From contig CBDBZX010000004.1 of assembly GCA_965213645.1 (NCBI GenBank), positions 372,001-436,000 on the forward strand: a stretch of DNA of 64,000 nucleotides. Direction: 5' to 3'. The notes under the pieces are model-generated. The model saw only the letters and a program-made list of their open reading frames with translations, did no database searches and was not told the DNA's origin. The position numbers and the translations under genes are program-made. Shown piece by piece: positions 1 to 8,486 of the stretch; the stretch's first letter is position 1, and the number at the start of each line of letters is the position of its first letter. Origin of the DNA: CBDBZX01 sp965213645. GTDB taxonomy: Bacteria > Deinococcota > Deinococci > Deinococcales > Trueperaceae.

Positions 1-423
1 AGCGACATCCATCAAACCATCCTTGAGAAACGTGGCGAGATAGAACAAAGCCTTGTTGCTGGATACACCATTACGCAATACTTTTTGGTTTACCTCCTGA
101 AGCTAACTCTTCAAGGAGATGATCTAGGTAAAACCTTTTGTGCTTTCCCAGAACGGTTCATATCGCAAGACAACGGAAGATGGCGCTTAAAACAATGTAT
201 TGAGGCAATGCTTACCGATTTGATAATAGATCTTAACTTTGAGCTTAAAGAACGTAAGGAAGCAGACAATCCGTTTGATTATAAAAGAGAATTGAAAAAC
301 GCTGGGGATTCACGCAAGCTTGCCCAAAGCATTTTATCTTCTTATCAAAAAGCAGTGAAGCGAGAGCGCGTACCGTCATTCTCACAGGCTTGGGCAGACA
401 GCCAGACTTTGAATCACGTTTAG
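1..423 (+). CDS. Unknown protein, C-terminal part (5' end outside window)
   Basis: The frame is open from base 1 to the stop at 421-423, giving about 140 residues of a protein that starts upstream of the window. I do not recognise the family. The visible part is polar and rich in Lys, Glu and Leu, apparently mostly helical, with no membrane segment. Base composition looks AT-richer than the flanking chromosome and the next gene is a recombinase, so it is probably accessory (transferred) DNA. A TTG at 85 could be a start, but the open upstream frame makes a cut-off gene more likely. Confidence 0.6.
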   Translation, partial: SDIHQTILEKRGEIEQSLVAGYTITQYFLVYLLKLTLQGDDLGKTFCAFPERFISQDNGRWRLKQCIEAMLTDLIIDLNFELKERKEADNPFDYKRELKNAGDSRKLAQSILSSYQKAVKRERVPSFSQAWADSQTLNHV

Positions 424-462
424 CTATATAGTTCTACTTCAGCTTTGCAGTGCAGGGTAAAT

Positions 463-571
463 TGACTATAAAGGGTACTGAAATTGACTCTTCAAAACCT
501 CTATTTCATCGGCACTTTAAGCATAGCTCATAGGTGACTACAAAGGAAATCCTTTATAGTCACCTATGAGC
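463..571. promoter_or_regulatory. Palindromic recombinase site/operator with three motif copies
   Basis: A 22-bp inverted repeat with one mismatch and a 2-base loop occupies 526-547 and 550-571. The motif TGACTAYAAAGG is present in each arm (535-546, and 551-562 on the other strand) and once more upstream at 463-474. The right arm contains a -10-like TATAGT (555-560) and the ATG (566) of the serine recombinase gene, so protein bound here would cover promoter and start codon. Repeated half-sites beside a resolvase-family gene resemble res or crossover sites. Binding by the encoded recombinase is inferred. Confidence 0.65.
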
Positions 572-1186
572 CCATCGCGCCGCAAAAGAGTTGCCATCTA
601 CGCCCGCGTCTCCACCACAGACAAGGACCAAGACCCGGAAACCCAACTCATGCCCTTACGGAAGTACGCCGATCTACGCGAGTGGGACATTCACGATATC
701 TATGTGGATGAAGAAAGCGGACGGTATGAGAAGAAAGCCAAACGCCAGAGCTTCAACCACTTGCTAGGTGACGCGCACAAGCGCAAATTTGATGTGCTGC
801 TAGTCTTCCGCTACAACCGCTTTGCGCGAAGCACGCAAGACCTCTTGAACGCCCTTAAAGACTTTGAGGCGCTAGGTATCGACTTCGTTTCCTATCAAGA
901 GCAGATCGACACCACAACCAGCCACGGTAAATTCTTCTTCACTGTGATCGCGGGCTTCGCTCAGCTAGAGAGCGACACCATCAGCGAGAATGTGAAAGCG
1001 GGCATGGCAAGGGCTAAGGCGCAAGGTAAACGAGTAAGCCGTCCACCTCTTCCCAATAGGGAAAAGCAGCGAATCATTGAGACGTGGCAGCAGCTCGGCG
1101 GCATCCGTTCAACGAGTCGCCACCTGAATAAGCCGTTTTCAACCGTGCAAAAGGTCATTAAGGAATATCAGGCGCAGACAGTTTGA
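566..1186 (+). CDS. Small serine recombinase (resolvase/invertase family)
   Basis: This 206-residue protein has the N-terminal resolvase fold: YARVST near residue 13 carries the nucleophilic serine, followed by the conserved LLVFRYNRFARS and the AGFAQLES helix region. After the E-helix (KAGMARAKAQGKR) comes a C-terminal helix-turn-helix for DNA binding (GGIRSTSRHLNKPFSTVQKVI). Length and order fit small resolvases or invertases such as Tn3-resolvase and Pin/Hin, not the large phage integrases. The ATG lies 5 bases after TATAGT with no Shine-Dalgarno sequence, which suggests a leaderless mRNA and expression controlled by the palindrome it starts in. It probably acts on a local element; the substrate is not known. 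Confidence 0.92.
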   Translation: MSPSRRKRVAIYARVSTTDKDQDPETQLMPLRKYADLREWDIHDIYVDEESGRYEKKAKRQSFNHLLGDAHKRKFDVLLVFRYNRFARSTQDLLNALKDFEALGIDFVSYQEQIDTTTSHGKFFFTVIAGFAQLESDTISENVKAGMARAKAQGKRVSRPPLPNREKQRIIETWQQLGGIRSTSRHLNKPFSTVQKVIKEYQAQTV

Positions 1187-1220
1187 TTTGATGATCAGCA
1201 ACTTTGTGAGCAAGTCTGAT

Positions 1221-3065
1221 TCAAGGCAACGTCCACAGTCGGACCGTTCCATCGGAAGACGCCGTGACAAGTCGTTCGCCATCACTCAGGAAAGTGACAG
1301 CTCTAAGCGAGTTCGTATGCCCTACAAGTTCATACTGAGCCGATCCAAACGGGTAGTTCCAAACGAAGAGGTTACCTAACGTATCACCACCTGCTAAGTG
1401 TGCGCTATCTGACGCGAATGAAACAGCGCTGAAAGAACCCTTACTTACACCGCTCAAACTCACCTCATCAACTTGCTCATGTGTGCGTAGATCGAAAACG
1501 ACAAGTCTGTCGCTGTAGTGCACTGCTACAAGCGTCTCGTCAGGCGAGAAAGCACCGCCGGAGGCACGCATCGGTACCTCTTCCCCCTGATACGGCGAAT
1601 AAACCTGTTGAGTCGGAGAGAAGAGCTTCGTCTCGCTCTCCAAGTCCCACACCTCGGCTACGCCGTGGATGGAGGTGAGGAGGGCGTAACGCCCATCGAG
1701 ACTAACCGCTAGAGTTGATACAGGGTTCTCTACACCCTCTAACGTTGCAACGCTTTTACAGGTATCCGACTTATAGAGAACAAGCCGACCTTTGGCGTCC
1801 TTTGGTTCTACCCCCTCAAAGCGAGCATCAGACGTGTAGTGATAACTTCCAAAGCCACCGCAGCCACCGCGCGGTATCTCTATAGTTTCTACAAGAACAC
1901 CATCCGACAAACGGTAGCGCTTCTTTAATTTCGGGTATGCCTTAATTGTAACCGATTCTTCGTCAGGCGCGAGACTAAAGCTGAAGAGCTGGTTGCTGAA
2001 GGCACCGAAAGGGGTCGAGATTTCGGCTAACGTGTCGGCATCGTAGAGGTCGAGTGTGTGAGAGATATAGCCGTGGACTAGCACCTTCTCTTCCGCTCCG
2101 AGTGAGGTCACATCATAGCCCGCGTGAAAAGTAGGGTCTCGTTCACCGAAACGAGAAATTTGCCCGCTCTCATACTGCCAGCGGACCCCGTTACCGCTAC
2201 TGTCCACCGCGAGAAGAGATTTTCCGCTACGGCTAAAAGCCACACTTTCCAAACCCTCGCGAGTGTAGGAAGCTAGTTCTCGCAGCTCGGGGTAGGACCA
2301 CACGGAGAGCGTGTCATCAACAACCGCAGCAACCCGCGTATAGTCCGCATTGAAGGCTACATCTCTCAGTCTGCCGCTTGCAGGAAGCTTGCGGTTGACA
2401 CTGGTTCTGAGGCTTACCTTTTCCGCATTCGGATTAAATGTTGCTTCTTGAATCACACCCTCAGTACTGACTGAAAGTACACCTGTGTCTGAGGTAAAAG
2501 TGAGGTAAAGGGCACTGTTTCCAGAGAGTGCGTAGCTATGCACCGCGCCGAGTGGTAAAGACACGGGTTTACGTTGAAAAAAGGAGAAGAGCCCTTTAGA
2601 TTCTGCTATAACCGGGGGGATGTCAGAGCGCCAGTCATATATTATGACCCACTTCTCACTCCAGCCTTGCGCGGTAGCGATGAAGTTTCCTCCAGGACTG
2701 AGCGCCACCGCATCCACAAAGTTTTCGGGCTCACCGCTCTTAATGAGTTCCTGTGACGCCGCGTCCCATAAGCGAACGTGATTGTTGAACGAGACAAAGT
2801 ACCGTCCGTTTATATCCCAGTCAAGATACCGGGTGTTAGCACTTTCGGATAGAGGGAACCTCCTGCGTTGCCATGTATCTGTATCCCAAAGTGTAATACC
2901 TGAGCTGCCAGCCGTGAGCAGCGCCGTTCCGTCCGGTGAGGGCGCGACGGCGTTGAGTGTACCAAGACCGATGACGGTGTCGGGAACAACTAGCTCAGGG
3001 TCTTGCGCGTGACTTAGGGAGACAACAAGAAGCAAACCGACAAGGAGGAGACCACGAAAACTCAT
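1221..3065 (-). CDS. Secreted WD40-repeat (beta-propeller) protein
   Basis: The 614-residue product opens with a clean signal peptide (FRGLLLVGLLLVVSLSHAQ), so it is exported. The rest is a string of WD40-like blades: phrases such as LWDTDTW, VRLWDAAS, LSVWSYPEL, AEVWDLES, LFVWNYPFG and the closing VRLWTLP, often preceded by SPDG- or SxDG-type turns. This indicates a propeller, perhaps two given the length. WD40 proteins are binding scaffolds; no enzyme motif is visible and the partner is unknown. TAAGCT lies 7 bases before the ATG (leaderless type). It is convergent with the recombinase, and a minus-strand gene precedes it. Confidence 0.85.
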   Translation of the reverse strand: MSFRGLLLVGLLLVVSLSHAQDPELVVPDTVIGLGTLNAVAPSPDGTALLTAGSSGITLWDTDTWQRRRFPLSESANTRYLDWDINGRYFVSFNNHVRLWDAASQELIKSGEPENFVDAVALSPGGNFIATAQGWSEKWVIIYDWRSDIPPVIAESKGLFSFFQRKPVSLPLGAVHSYALSGNSALYLTFTSDTGVLSVSTEGVIQEATFNPNAEKVSLRTSVNRKLPASGRLRDVAFNADYTRVAAVVDDTLSVWSYPELRELASYTREGLESVAFSRSGKSLLAVDSSGNGVRWQYESGQISRFGERDPTFHAGYDVTSLGAEEKVLVHGYISHTLDLYDADTLAEISTPFGAFSNQLFSFSLAPDEESVTIKAYPKLKKRYRLSDGVLVETIEIPRGGCGGFGSYHYTSDARFEGVEPKDAKGRLVLYKSDTCKSVATLEGVENPVSTLAVSLDGRYALLTSIHGVAEVWDLESETKLFSPTQQVYSPYQGEEVPMRASGGAFSPDETLVAVHYSDRLVVFDLRTHEQVDEVSLSGVSKGSFSAVSFASDSAHLAGGDTLGNLFVWNYPFGSAQYELVGHTNSLRAVTFLSDGERLVTASSDGTVRLWTLP

Positions 3066-3161
3066 AATCTCGAGCTTAGCGGTGCAGCGCTGTATGCCTC
3101 CCGAAAAAGCTCACAGGAGACCCGCCAGGCTTTCAGCCTCATAAGCGCAGTAAGCCGCAAC

Positions 3162-4358
3162 CTACGCTCGTGCAGAATCGCCTACCGCGCCCTCCCCATA
3201 GTCCCGCATCAGCTCCGAGAACCCCTCCCGCTTCACCGTACTCCAAGCGTAGGCTACAGGCTTCTTCACCCCCTCCCCTTTAACCTCTTCAGCGAGCAAG
3301 ATCATGCGCCCCAACAGCCTCCAGCCCACATCCGTACCGCCGTACAGTTGTGCTCTGAGTGCTGTCCACAGCGCCTTTTGCCACAGCTTTGTGAAGCCGT
3401 CGGCGTAAGTGACGTGCTTCGAGTGCTCATGCACAGGGCGTGGGCAGTGCTCGCCGTGGCGTTTGGCTAGGAGTTGTCCTGCGTTCTCCACCCATAAAGA
3501 GCGGGCTCGCTTGACGTTCGCGCCACGGTGCCGCGCGTTCTCTTCAGTGAGCTGTAAATCAGCGCGAAGTGCGTCCAGCAAGTGTTTTGTGGGAATGTCC
3601 GCGTATAGTCTACCGAAGTCTTTCTTTTTCGCTCTGGTGGGTACCGTCTGTCCTAGTTTGACCATGAACCAGTTATGTTTTTCGATCTGCTCTCTCACAG
3701 AGCTTGATGCGGACATTAGCGGTTCGCGCCTTGCGTAGCGCCGCTGCTCCTCCTCATATGCCCGTGGCCTGGTAGCGCGTGTGCGTCCGTTATCCGCCTC
3801 TTCAATGAGGTTGCGCTTTCCCCACCGCTTGACCTTGGCTTGTGGACTTAGGCGTCCTTTGGGAAAGAACCGGATCACCATATTCGTGATGACGCTCTTG
3901 TCTTCTTCTCCTTGGGGCATGATGCCGTAGTTGTGACGAACATCGATAAGGTGGCGAACCGTCTCAGACCAGGGGTGTCCATCTTCGATGAGGTGACGGC
4001 GTAGGGTGCGCTCACTGAGTCCGGTGATCTCCTCGAGCGTCCAGTAGGTCGTCATGAGGTGCGGCGCTAGATCATCATCGGTAGCTTGTTCGATAGAGCA
4101 ACGCGCAAGGACGTAAAGGGTTTTATATGCAGCGCCTAGCGCTTCTCGGTAGGGCTCGAGCAGTTCTATTGCAGTTCGGTGGCTCGAGTGCTCCTTTAGA
4201 GCCTCTGAAGCGCTACAGGGCTCAACTTCTATAGGTGAAGGAGTAGGGCGCTTCTCAGCGTTCCAAGACGCTAACAGCCTGTTAGCGAAGACTTCACCGT
4301 GACGCTTTGCGGTTTCGGTGTAGATGAGCTGTTGTGCCGGATTGAGATCGCTCAGCAC
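3162..4358 (-). CDS. HTH protein, possibly a replication initiator
   Basis: This is a 398-residue basic protein without signal peptide or membrane segments. Around residues 105-125 it has a helix-turn-helix candidate (TLEEITGLSERTLRRHL), the kind of winged-helix start seen in plasmid or mobile-element replication initiators and regulators. The middle is rich in Arg/Lys, as in a DNA-binding protein. I do not recognise a precise family. It begins at a GTG, next to the 3' end of a tRNA-Val gene and in the same accessory block as a serine recombinase. A role in replicating or maintaining an integrated element is only an inference from context. Confidence 0.6.
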   Translation of the reverse strand: MLSDLNPAQQLIYTETAKRHGEVFANRLLASWNAEKRPTPSPIEVEPCSASEALKEHSSHRTAIELLEPYREALGAAYKTLYVLARCSIEQATDDDLAPHLMTTYWTLEEITGLSERTLRRHLIEDGHPWSETVRHLIDVRHNYGIMPQGEEDKSVITNMVIRFFPKGRLSPQAKVKRWGKRNLIEEADNGRTRATRPRAYEEEQRRYARREPLMSASSSVREQIEKHNWFMVKLGQTVPTRAKKKDFGRLYADIPTKHLLDALRADLQLTEENARHRGANVKRARSLWVENAGQLLAKRHGEHCPRPVHEHSKHVTYADGFTKLWQKALWTALRAQLYGGTDVGWRLLGRMILLAEEVKGEGVKKPVAYAWSTVKREGFSELMRDYGEGAVGDSARA

Positions 4359-4481
4359 GGCGGCGTACCCCTACTTGAAGCACACTCAAAAGGTGCCGAA
4401 AAGGTGCCACTAGAAAAAAAGAGAACCAGAACGCCATTTAGACATTCCGGTTTATCGCGTCCTACACGCTCTTTCTGATAA

Positions 4482-4553
4482 TGGGCGGTACTGGATTTGA
4501 ACCAGTGACCCCTCGCGTGTGAAGCGAGTGCTCTCCCACTGAGCTAACCGCCC
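4482..4553 (-). tRNA. tRNA-Val (anticodon CAC)
   Basis: On the minus strand the 72 bases fold as a tRNA: acceptor GGGCGGT pairs with ACCGCCC, the D-arm is TAGCTCAGTGGGAGAGCA, the anticodon stem CTCGC/GCGAG encloses loop TTCACAC (anticodon CAC, valine), and the T-arm contains GGTTCAAATCC. The discriminator is A and CCA is not encoded. Its 3' end faces the accessory block at 1-4.4 kb, the usual position for an integrated element. Confidence 0.95.
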
Positions 4554-4639
4554 GAAGGGACATTTAGCGTACAGCGCTAGAAGAGCTAAAGTCAAGGCTC
4601 AGTGCTCTGAAGGTCCGCTCTATACATCTCGAGGCAGGG

Positions 4640-5812
4640 CTACCGCAACACCTCCAACAGCCCGCCATAAAGCGCAGAGAAGGCGCTTTCGTCTATCACA
4701 GCGTCTGTCCTGGTCTGCGTCGCGGAAACGCACACCTCTTCACCCCCTTGCGCCGTAAGCCATGTCGTCAGATTGAGAACGCCCGGCTCCGAGCCTCCCT
4801 TAAACGCGGCGCGCTGCCAGTTCTCAGGATTAGCGACGCCGGAGTTGACGCTCATGAAAGGAAGGTCTTGCACCTCCGCCATCAACGTGCAGAGTTCTCG
4901 CGTTGTAAAGAACCACTCGACTTCGGGTGCGGTAGGTCCACCTGAGAAAAGGTCCGCGCTCGGCAGTGGACGCGCCGCTAACGCGCTCAACACTTGGCGC
5001 TTTCCAGTTTCGTTGTCAGAGAGGTAGCGCCCCAGCAGAACTCGGTTTGCCGGGTCTTTGAGCTTGAACGCCTCTTGCGTGGTCAAAAAGGGGCGGTTGC
5101 GCTCCGTTTTCGCCTCGACAGCTTCACGCCCTAAGATAGCGATGAGCGCGTCGGTGGCTGTATTGTCGCTCCGCGAAATCATCAACGTAGCGAGCGTCTG
5201 CAAGGTTACGGGCGCGTGGTTGGGCCACGCCTGCAAGACGCCACTCGGCAAACTCTTCCACTCGGGCTTCAAGGTCACGACCTCGTCCCAAGCGTGCGTT
5301 CCGGCCTCAATCTGCTCGCGCAGGGTACTCAGCACGGCGAGCTTAAAGGTCGAGCCTACTGCCAAAGGGGTGTCCGCGTTCAGCGCCGCGACCTCTTCCC
5401 CATTCCGCGAGACGAACACACTGGTCTCTCCCGGCAGTTCTTCAAAGCTCGAGACCGCCTCCTCCACACTGCTGACCTCGGCGGCGTAGTTGCTGAAGAA
5501 AAGCCCGGCGATACGCCCTTCATCGTTCAGGGTAATCTGCGTCGTTGCTGTGCCATTCGCGAACACGGCGGTGAAGGGGCTTGCGTTGCCCTGGACGCGC
5601 TCATACGCGCCGAGCTGGGTGGTGAGCTGCGTTTTAACCTCGTCTAACTGCGCCAAAGACACCTGCGCCAAGACCTCATCTGTGAAGTGCTCCTGCGCCA
5701 AAGGCTCCGTAAAAAAGCGTTCTAACGCCGCTTTCGGCGTTATCATCTGCGCGTTTCCATGCGCTGTCAACATCAGCACAATCACAGCGCTCAGGGTGAA
5801 CACATATCTCAT
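4640..5812 (-). CDS. Exported class A beta-lactamase-fold serine hydrolase
   Basis: The 390-residue product has a signal peptide (MRYVFTLSAVIVLMLTAHGNA), a small N-terminal helical region and then a penicillin-interacting serine-hydrolase domain. The three signature elements are present: SxxK as STFK at 154-157, SDN at 215-217, and KGG at 338-340 (KTG-like). The N-terminal part resembles that of LpqF/DUF3887-type hydrolases, so the substrate may be cell-wall related and not an antibiotic. I chose the ATG at 5812 because GAGAGGAG lies 8 bases upstream and the signal peptide starts there; a longer frame to 5920 would overlap the divergent amidohydrolase gene. Confidence 0.85.
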   Translation of the reverse strand: MRYVFTLSAVIVLMLTAHGNAQMITPKAALERFFTEPLAQEHFTDEVLAQVSLAQLDEVKTQLTTQLGAYERVQGNASPFTAVFANGTATTQITLNDEGRIAGLFFSNYAAEVSSVEEAVSSFEELPGETSVFVSRNGEEVAALNADTPLAVGSTFKLAVLSTLREQIEAGTHAWDEVVTLKPEWKSLPSGVLQAWPNHAPVTLQTLATLMISRSDNTATDALIAILGREAVEAKTERNRPFLTTQEAFKLKDPANRVLLGRYLSDNETGKRQVLSALAARPLPSADLFSGGPTAPEVEWFFTTRELCTLMAEVQDLPFMSVNSGVANPENWQRAAFKGGSEPGVLNLTTWLTAQGGEEVCVSATQTRTDAVIDESAFSALYGGLLEVLR

Positions 5813-5865
5813 CCGGTCACTCCTCTCAACGTCGCCAAAAACAAGACGTAGCCGTATGATAAAGC

Positions 5866-7023
5866 ATGTTGCAGCGCCGAATCTCAACAGCAGAGGTCGT
5901 GTATAACGGTATGGGTACACCGAGGGCGAACGGCGCGGTGGTCGTCCAGGACGAGGGCGATGAGGCGCAGATTGTCGCGGTGGACGACCTAGAGGTCGCC
6001 AAGCAGAACTTTCCAGAGGTAGAGGTCGAGGACAAAGGTTTCGCCATCTCGCCTCCCTTAGTCAACGCCCACACGCACTTAGATCTCTCTTACATGCCCT
6101 TTGCCCCAGGCAGTTATGACGCTTTTGTCGCCAAAGTCATCGCCTACGCGCCGGAGCGCCGCGCGAAGGGATTAGAGGCGGCACAAATAGGACTCGAGGC
6201 GATACGTTCGAAAGGTGTGACGACGGTTGGCGACATCGTCACGAGTGAAGCGGTGATGGAGCTTCTACTTAAAGCGTCCGATTTGCGGGGCGTCGCCTAC
6301 TGGGAGGTGCTCGGACCGAACCCTGACGACGCGGATAGGATTTTCGAAGAAACAGTAGAGAGGCTCCGCACCTTCCGCGCCTGGGAGCGTCCGGGCGGCG
6401 TCAAACTCGGTCTTTCACCCCACACGCCCCATACGGTGAGTGCACCTCTCTTACAAAAGCTTGCGGGGTTGGCGAGGCGCTCCAACCTCCCCCTGCAAAT
6501 CCATGTTGCAGAGAGTGAAGGCGAACTTTCGCTGCATAAAGACGGCGCAGGTCCGCTGATGGAAAGGATGCGCGACTTTCTCCCTCACTGGCAGCCTTCT
6601 GGCTTGACGCCCGTGCAATATCTTAAAAGTTTGGGCGTACTAGACGCGCAACCCACCCTCATCCACATGGTGCACGTCACCGAAGAGGATGTAAAAGAGG
6701 TGCAGCGCTCAGGTTGTGTGGTGGTGCACTGCCCACGCTCGAATACCGCGCTGGAGTGCGGACGCTTCCCCTGGGAACTGTATATGAAACATGGCGTCGA
6801 AGTGGCGTTCGGGACGGATTCTAGGGGCTCGTCGCCCGACTTGTCAGTCAAACAAGAGGTCGCGGCGGCGCGGGCCCTACACGGTGACAAGGCGAGCCCG
6901 CTCGCCCTGGTACGCGCCGCCGTCAAAGGAGGCCACCGCGCCCTGTCACTCACGCCGCCCCGGTTTACAAGAGGTGACACGGCCTCAGCGCTTCATATTT
7001 GGGATAGCAATGAGCGATTTTGA
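5866..7023 (+). CDS. Amidohydrolase, possibly aminofutalosine deaminase-like
   Basis: This 385-residue enzyme belongs to the metal-dependent amidohydrolase superfamily (ATZ/TRZ, chlorohydrolase and adenosine-type deaminase branch). Metal ligands are visible in order: NAHTHLD, LQIHVAES, LIHMVHV with VVHCPRSN, and FGTDSRGS, the conserved Asp. SPHTPHTVS is a further substrate-side His motif. Deinococcota use MqnX of this branch for deaminating 6-amino-6-deoxyfutalosine in menaquinone synthesis, so that role is plausible, but no other mqn gene is nearby to support it. The ATG sits 5 bases after TATGAT, a leaderless arrangement, and is divergent from the beta-lactamase-like gene. Confidence 0.8.
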   Translation: MLQRRISTAEVVYNGMGTPRANGAVVVQDEGDEAQIVAVDDLEVAKQNFPEVEVEDKGFAISPPLVNAHTHLDLSYMPFAPGSYDAFVAKVIAYAPERRAKGLEAAQIGLEAIRSKGVTTVGDIVTSEAVMELLLKASDLRGVAYWEVLGPNPDDADRIFEETVERLRTFRAWERPGGVKLGLSPHTPHTVSAPLLQKLAGLARRSNLPLQIHVAESEGELSLHKDGAGPLMERMRDFLPHWQPSGLTPVQYLKSLGVLDAQPTLIHMVHVTEEDVKEVQRSGCVVVHCPRSNTALECGRFPWELYMKHGVEVAFGTDSRGSSPDLSVKQEVAAARALHGDKASPLALVRAAVKGGHRALSLTPPRFTRGDTASALHIWDSNERF

Positions 7024-7111
7024 TAGCTGGTGAAATTGAAGGATACTGAGAGGAAGGGACGCAAATATCACCTATAGACGTGCGAGCTAAGCAATGTTCT
7101 GTAAAGTGAGA

Positions 7112-7137
7112 GCGTTTGTGACCAGATGATACCTGCT
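7112..7137 (-). repeat. 26-bp fragment of a dispersed palindromic element
   Basis: These 26 bases are identical, in inverse orientation, to 33563-33588, one end of a 76-bp palindromic element. Only that end is recognisable here, so this is a truncated copy upstream of trxA. Confidence 0.8.
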
Positions 7138-7197
7138 TCGTAGAGTGCAAGACATACTTTCTCAGCCACCTCATCTACGCTGTCAGTAGGAGGAAAC

Positions 7198-7545
7198 ATG
7201 GCAGAAAACACTGCACATAACACGGTAGAATTCACCGACAGCAACTTCAAAGACGAAACCCAAGAGGGCCTTGTCCTCGTGGACTTTTGGGCTCCCTGGT
7301 GCGGTCCTTGCCGCATGGTCGGCCCCGTCATCGAAGAGATCGCCGGTGACTACGAAGGCAAAGTGAAAGTAGGCAAGCTCAACGTGGACGACCACCAGCA
7401 AACCGCGATGAGCTTCCGCGTAATGAGCATCCCCACCGTCATCTTGTTCAAAGACGGCGAGCCCGTCGAGACGATGGTCGGGGCGCAGCCCAAAGGCGCG
7501 TATGAGTCGCGCATCAATCAGTATGTGGGGGCGGGCGTTAATTAA
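7198..7545 (+). CDS. trxA: Thioredoxin
   Basis: The 115-residue protein is a single thioredoxin domain with active site WCGPC (Cys35 and Cys38) after the strand LVLVDFWAP, the cis-proline segment SIPT and the closing VGAQPKG. Such proteins reduce disulfides in the cytoplasm using electrons from thioredoxin reductase. An excellent Shine-Dalgarno (AGGAGG) precedes the ATG and a strong terminator follows, so it is a single-gene transcript. A second thioredoxin with a zinc finger lies at 27570-27989. Confidence 0.97.
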   Translation: MAENTAHNTVEFTDSNFKDETQEGLVLVDFWAPWCGPCRMVGPVIEEIAGDYEGKVKVGKLNVDDHQQTAMSFRVMSIPTVILFKDGEPVETMVGAQPKGAYESRINQYVGAGVN

Positions 7546-7568
7546 ATCCCAGTAAGCGCCACATACTT

Positions 7569-7599
7569 AGGGACGGACCTGTGTTCGTCCCTTTTCTTT
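7569..7599 (+). terminator. Rho-independent terminator of trxA
   Basis: AGGGACGGA pairs with TTCGTCCCT around a short loop and is followed by TTTTCTTT. Confidence 0.85.
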
Positions 7600-7603
7600 G
7601 GGC

Positions 7604-7720
7604 TTACTCGGTGCTCACTAGATTACGCTGTAGCGGAGCTTGGAGGTGTTCTTCTCCCTGTTTGGGCTTGCGGAAGATGAAGAGGTATTCGTGCATGATG
7701 AGGTAGAAGTTGGGTTGAAG
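7604..7720 (-). pseudogene. C-terminal remnant of a DNA methyltransferase
   Basis: Directly after the restriction-enzyme stop, in another frame, the minus strand encodes LQPNFYLIMHEYLFIFRKP followed by KQGEEHLQAPLQRNL and a stop at 7604-7606. The phrase HEYLFIFRKPK resembles the C-terminal end of site-specific DNA methyltransferases of the N4/N6 beta class. There is no start or catalytic domain, so it is a decayed tail, perhaps of an earlier methylase in this R-M locus. The assignment rests on a short motif. Confidence 0.5.
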
Positions 7721-7722
7721 GT

Positions 7723-8460
7723 TTAAGCGAAATAGCCCTGCGCCGTAAGCTCAGCTAAACTGCTGTGAATCTTCGAGACCTTTTCATAATCCCAAAAAAC
7801 CACGCGCTTCTTGATAACACTATGTCTGGTAGAATCTAATTTAGCGTCGAATTCTCGTTTTCTTGCTTCGGGCGCGACAATCGTAAAGTCCGCGTGGAAG
7901 TCTTGCAAATCCACAAACTTTCCGAGCGAGTTGTTGATGTCCGTTGAATGCTCAACTTCGATAAATGAGTGCGGCATCTGCCGCTCATTGAACCAGACCA
8001 CATCTACCGTTCGCGCTCTGCGGAGAAGTTCGTCATAAGCGAAGGGGAGAATCTTTTTTACGGTCGTCACCTCGTCAAGAGGTCGCTGCAAAAACAGTTG
8101 GTTCTTGTCCTGCGGTGGCACGTAAGTTGATAACCTCTTGAAATTGCCGATTTCAACGAGCAAGCCCTGGAAATAGCTGTGACTAAAGGTGTTTTGTTCG
8201 TCCTTATCTGATTTTTCTAGCGCGTCCTCGAGCGGAAATGGCAACACCTCTTTGTGGCTTTCCAATGCCCACAATCCAGGCTTAATTTTGAAGATGCGCT
8301 TATCCATCTGCACGATGCGGCGCATGGAGGCGAAAGGCGTTTTGGTTTTCCATTCCACACTGCCGACGCTGAGCGCGTGCTGATAGAGGTGCCCGAGCGT
8401 CGCGAAGCCGCCGTTTTGTTCCATCACCTCAACCACAGCGTCAGCTTGCGTTTTTGCCAT
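7723..8460 (-). CDS. Type II restriction endonuclease with N-terminal winged-helix domain
   Basis: A 245-residue protein that follows a DNA adenine methylase gene by 26 bp on the same strand. Residues 1-70 look like a HARE-HTH-type winged helix (VVEVMEQNGGFATLGHLYQ, then RIFKIKPGLWAL), a module known in some restriction enzymes. The C-terminal half has a PD-(D/E)xK-like core: VDVVWFN supplies the Asp, and SFIEVEHS gives an E-x-E in place of the usual E-x-K, then LVDLQDFHADFTIVAPEARKREF. The position beside the methylase supports the restriction role; the cut site is unknown. TAAACT lies 5 bases before the ATG. Confidence 0.75.
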   Translation of the reverse strand: MAKTQADAVVEVMEQNGGFATLGHLYQHALSVGSVEWKTKTPFASMRRIVQMDKRIFKIKPGLWALESHKEVLPFPLEDALEKSDKDEQNTFSHSYFQGLLVEIGNFKRLSTYVPPQDKNQLFLQRPLDEVTTVKKILPFAYDELLRRARTVDVVWFNERQMPHSFIEVEHSTDINNSLGKFVDLQDFHADFTIVAPEARKREFDAKLDSTRHSVIKKRVVFWDYEKVSKIHSSLAELTAQGYFA

Positions 8461-8486
8461 GCAGCAGTTTACCTAAATTGAGACGT

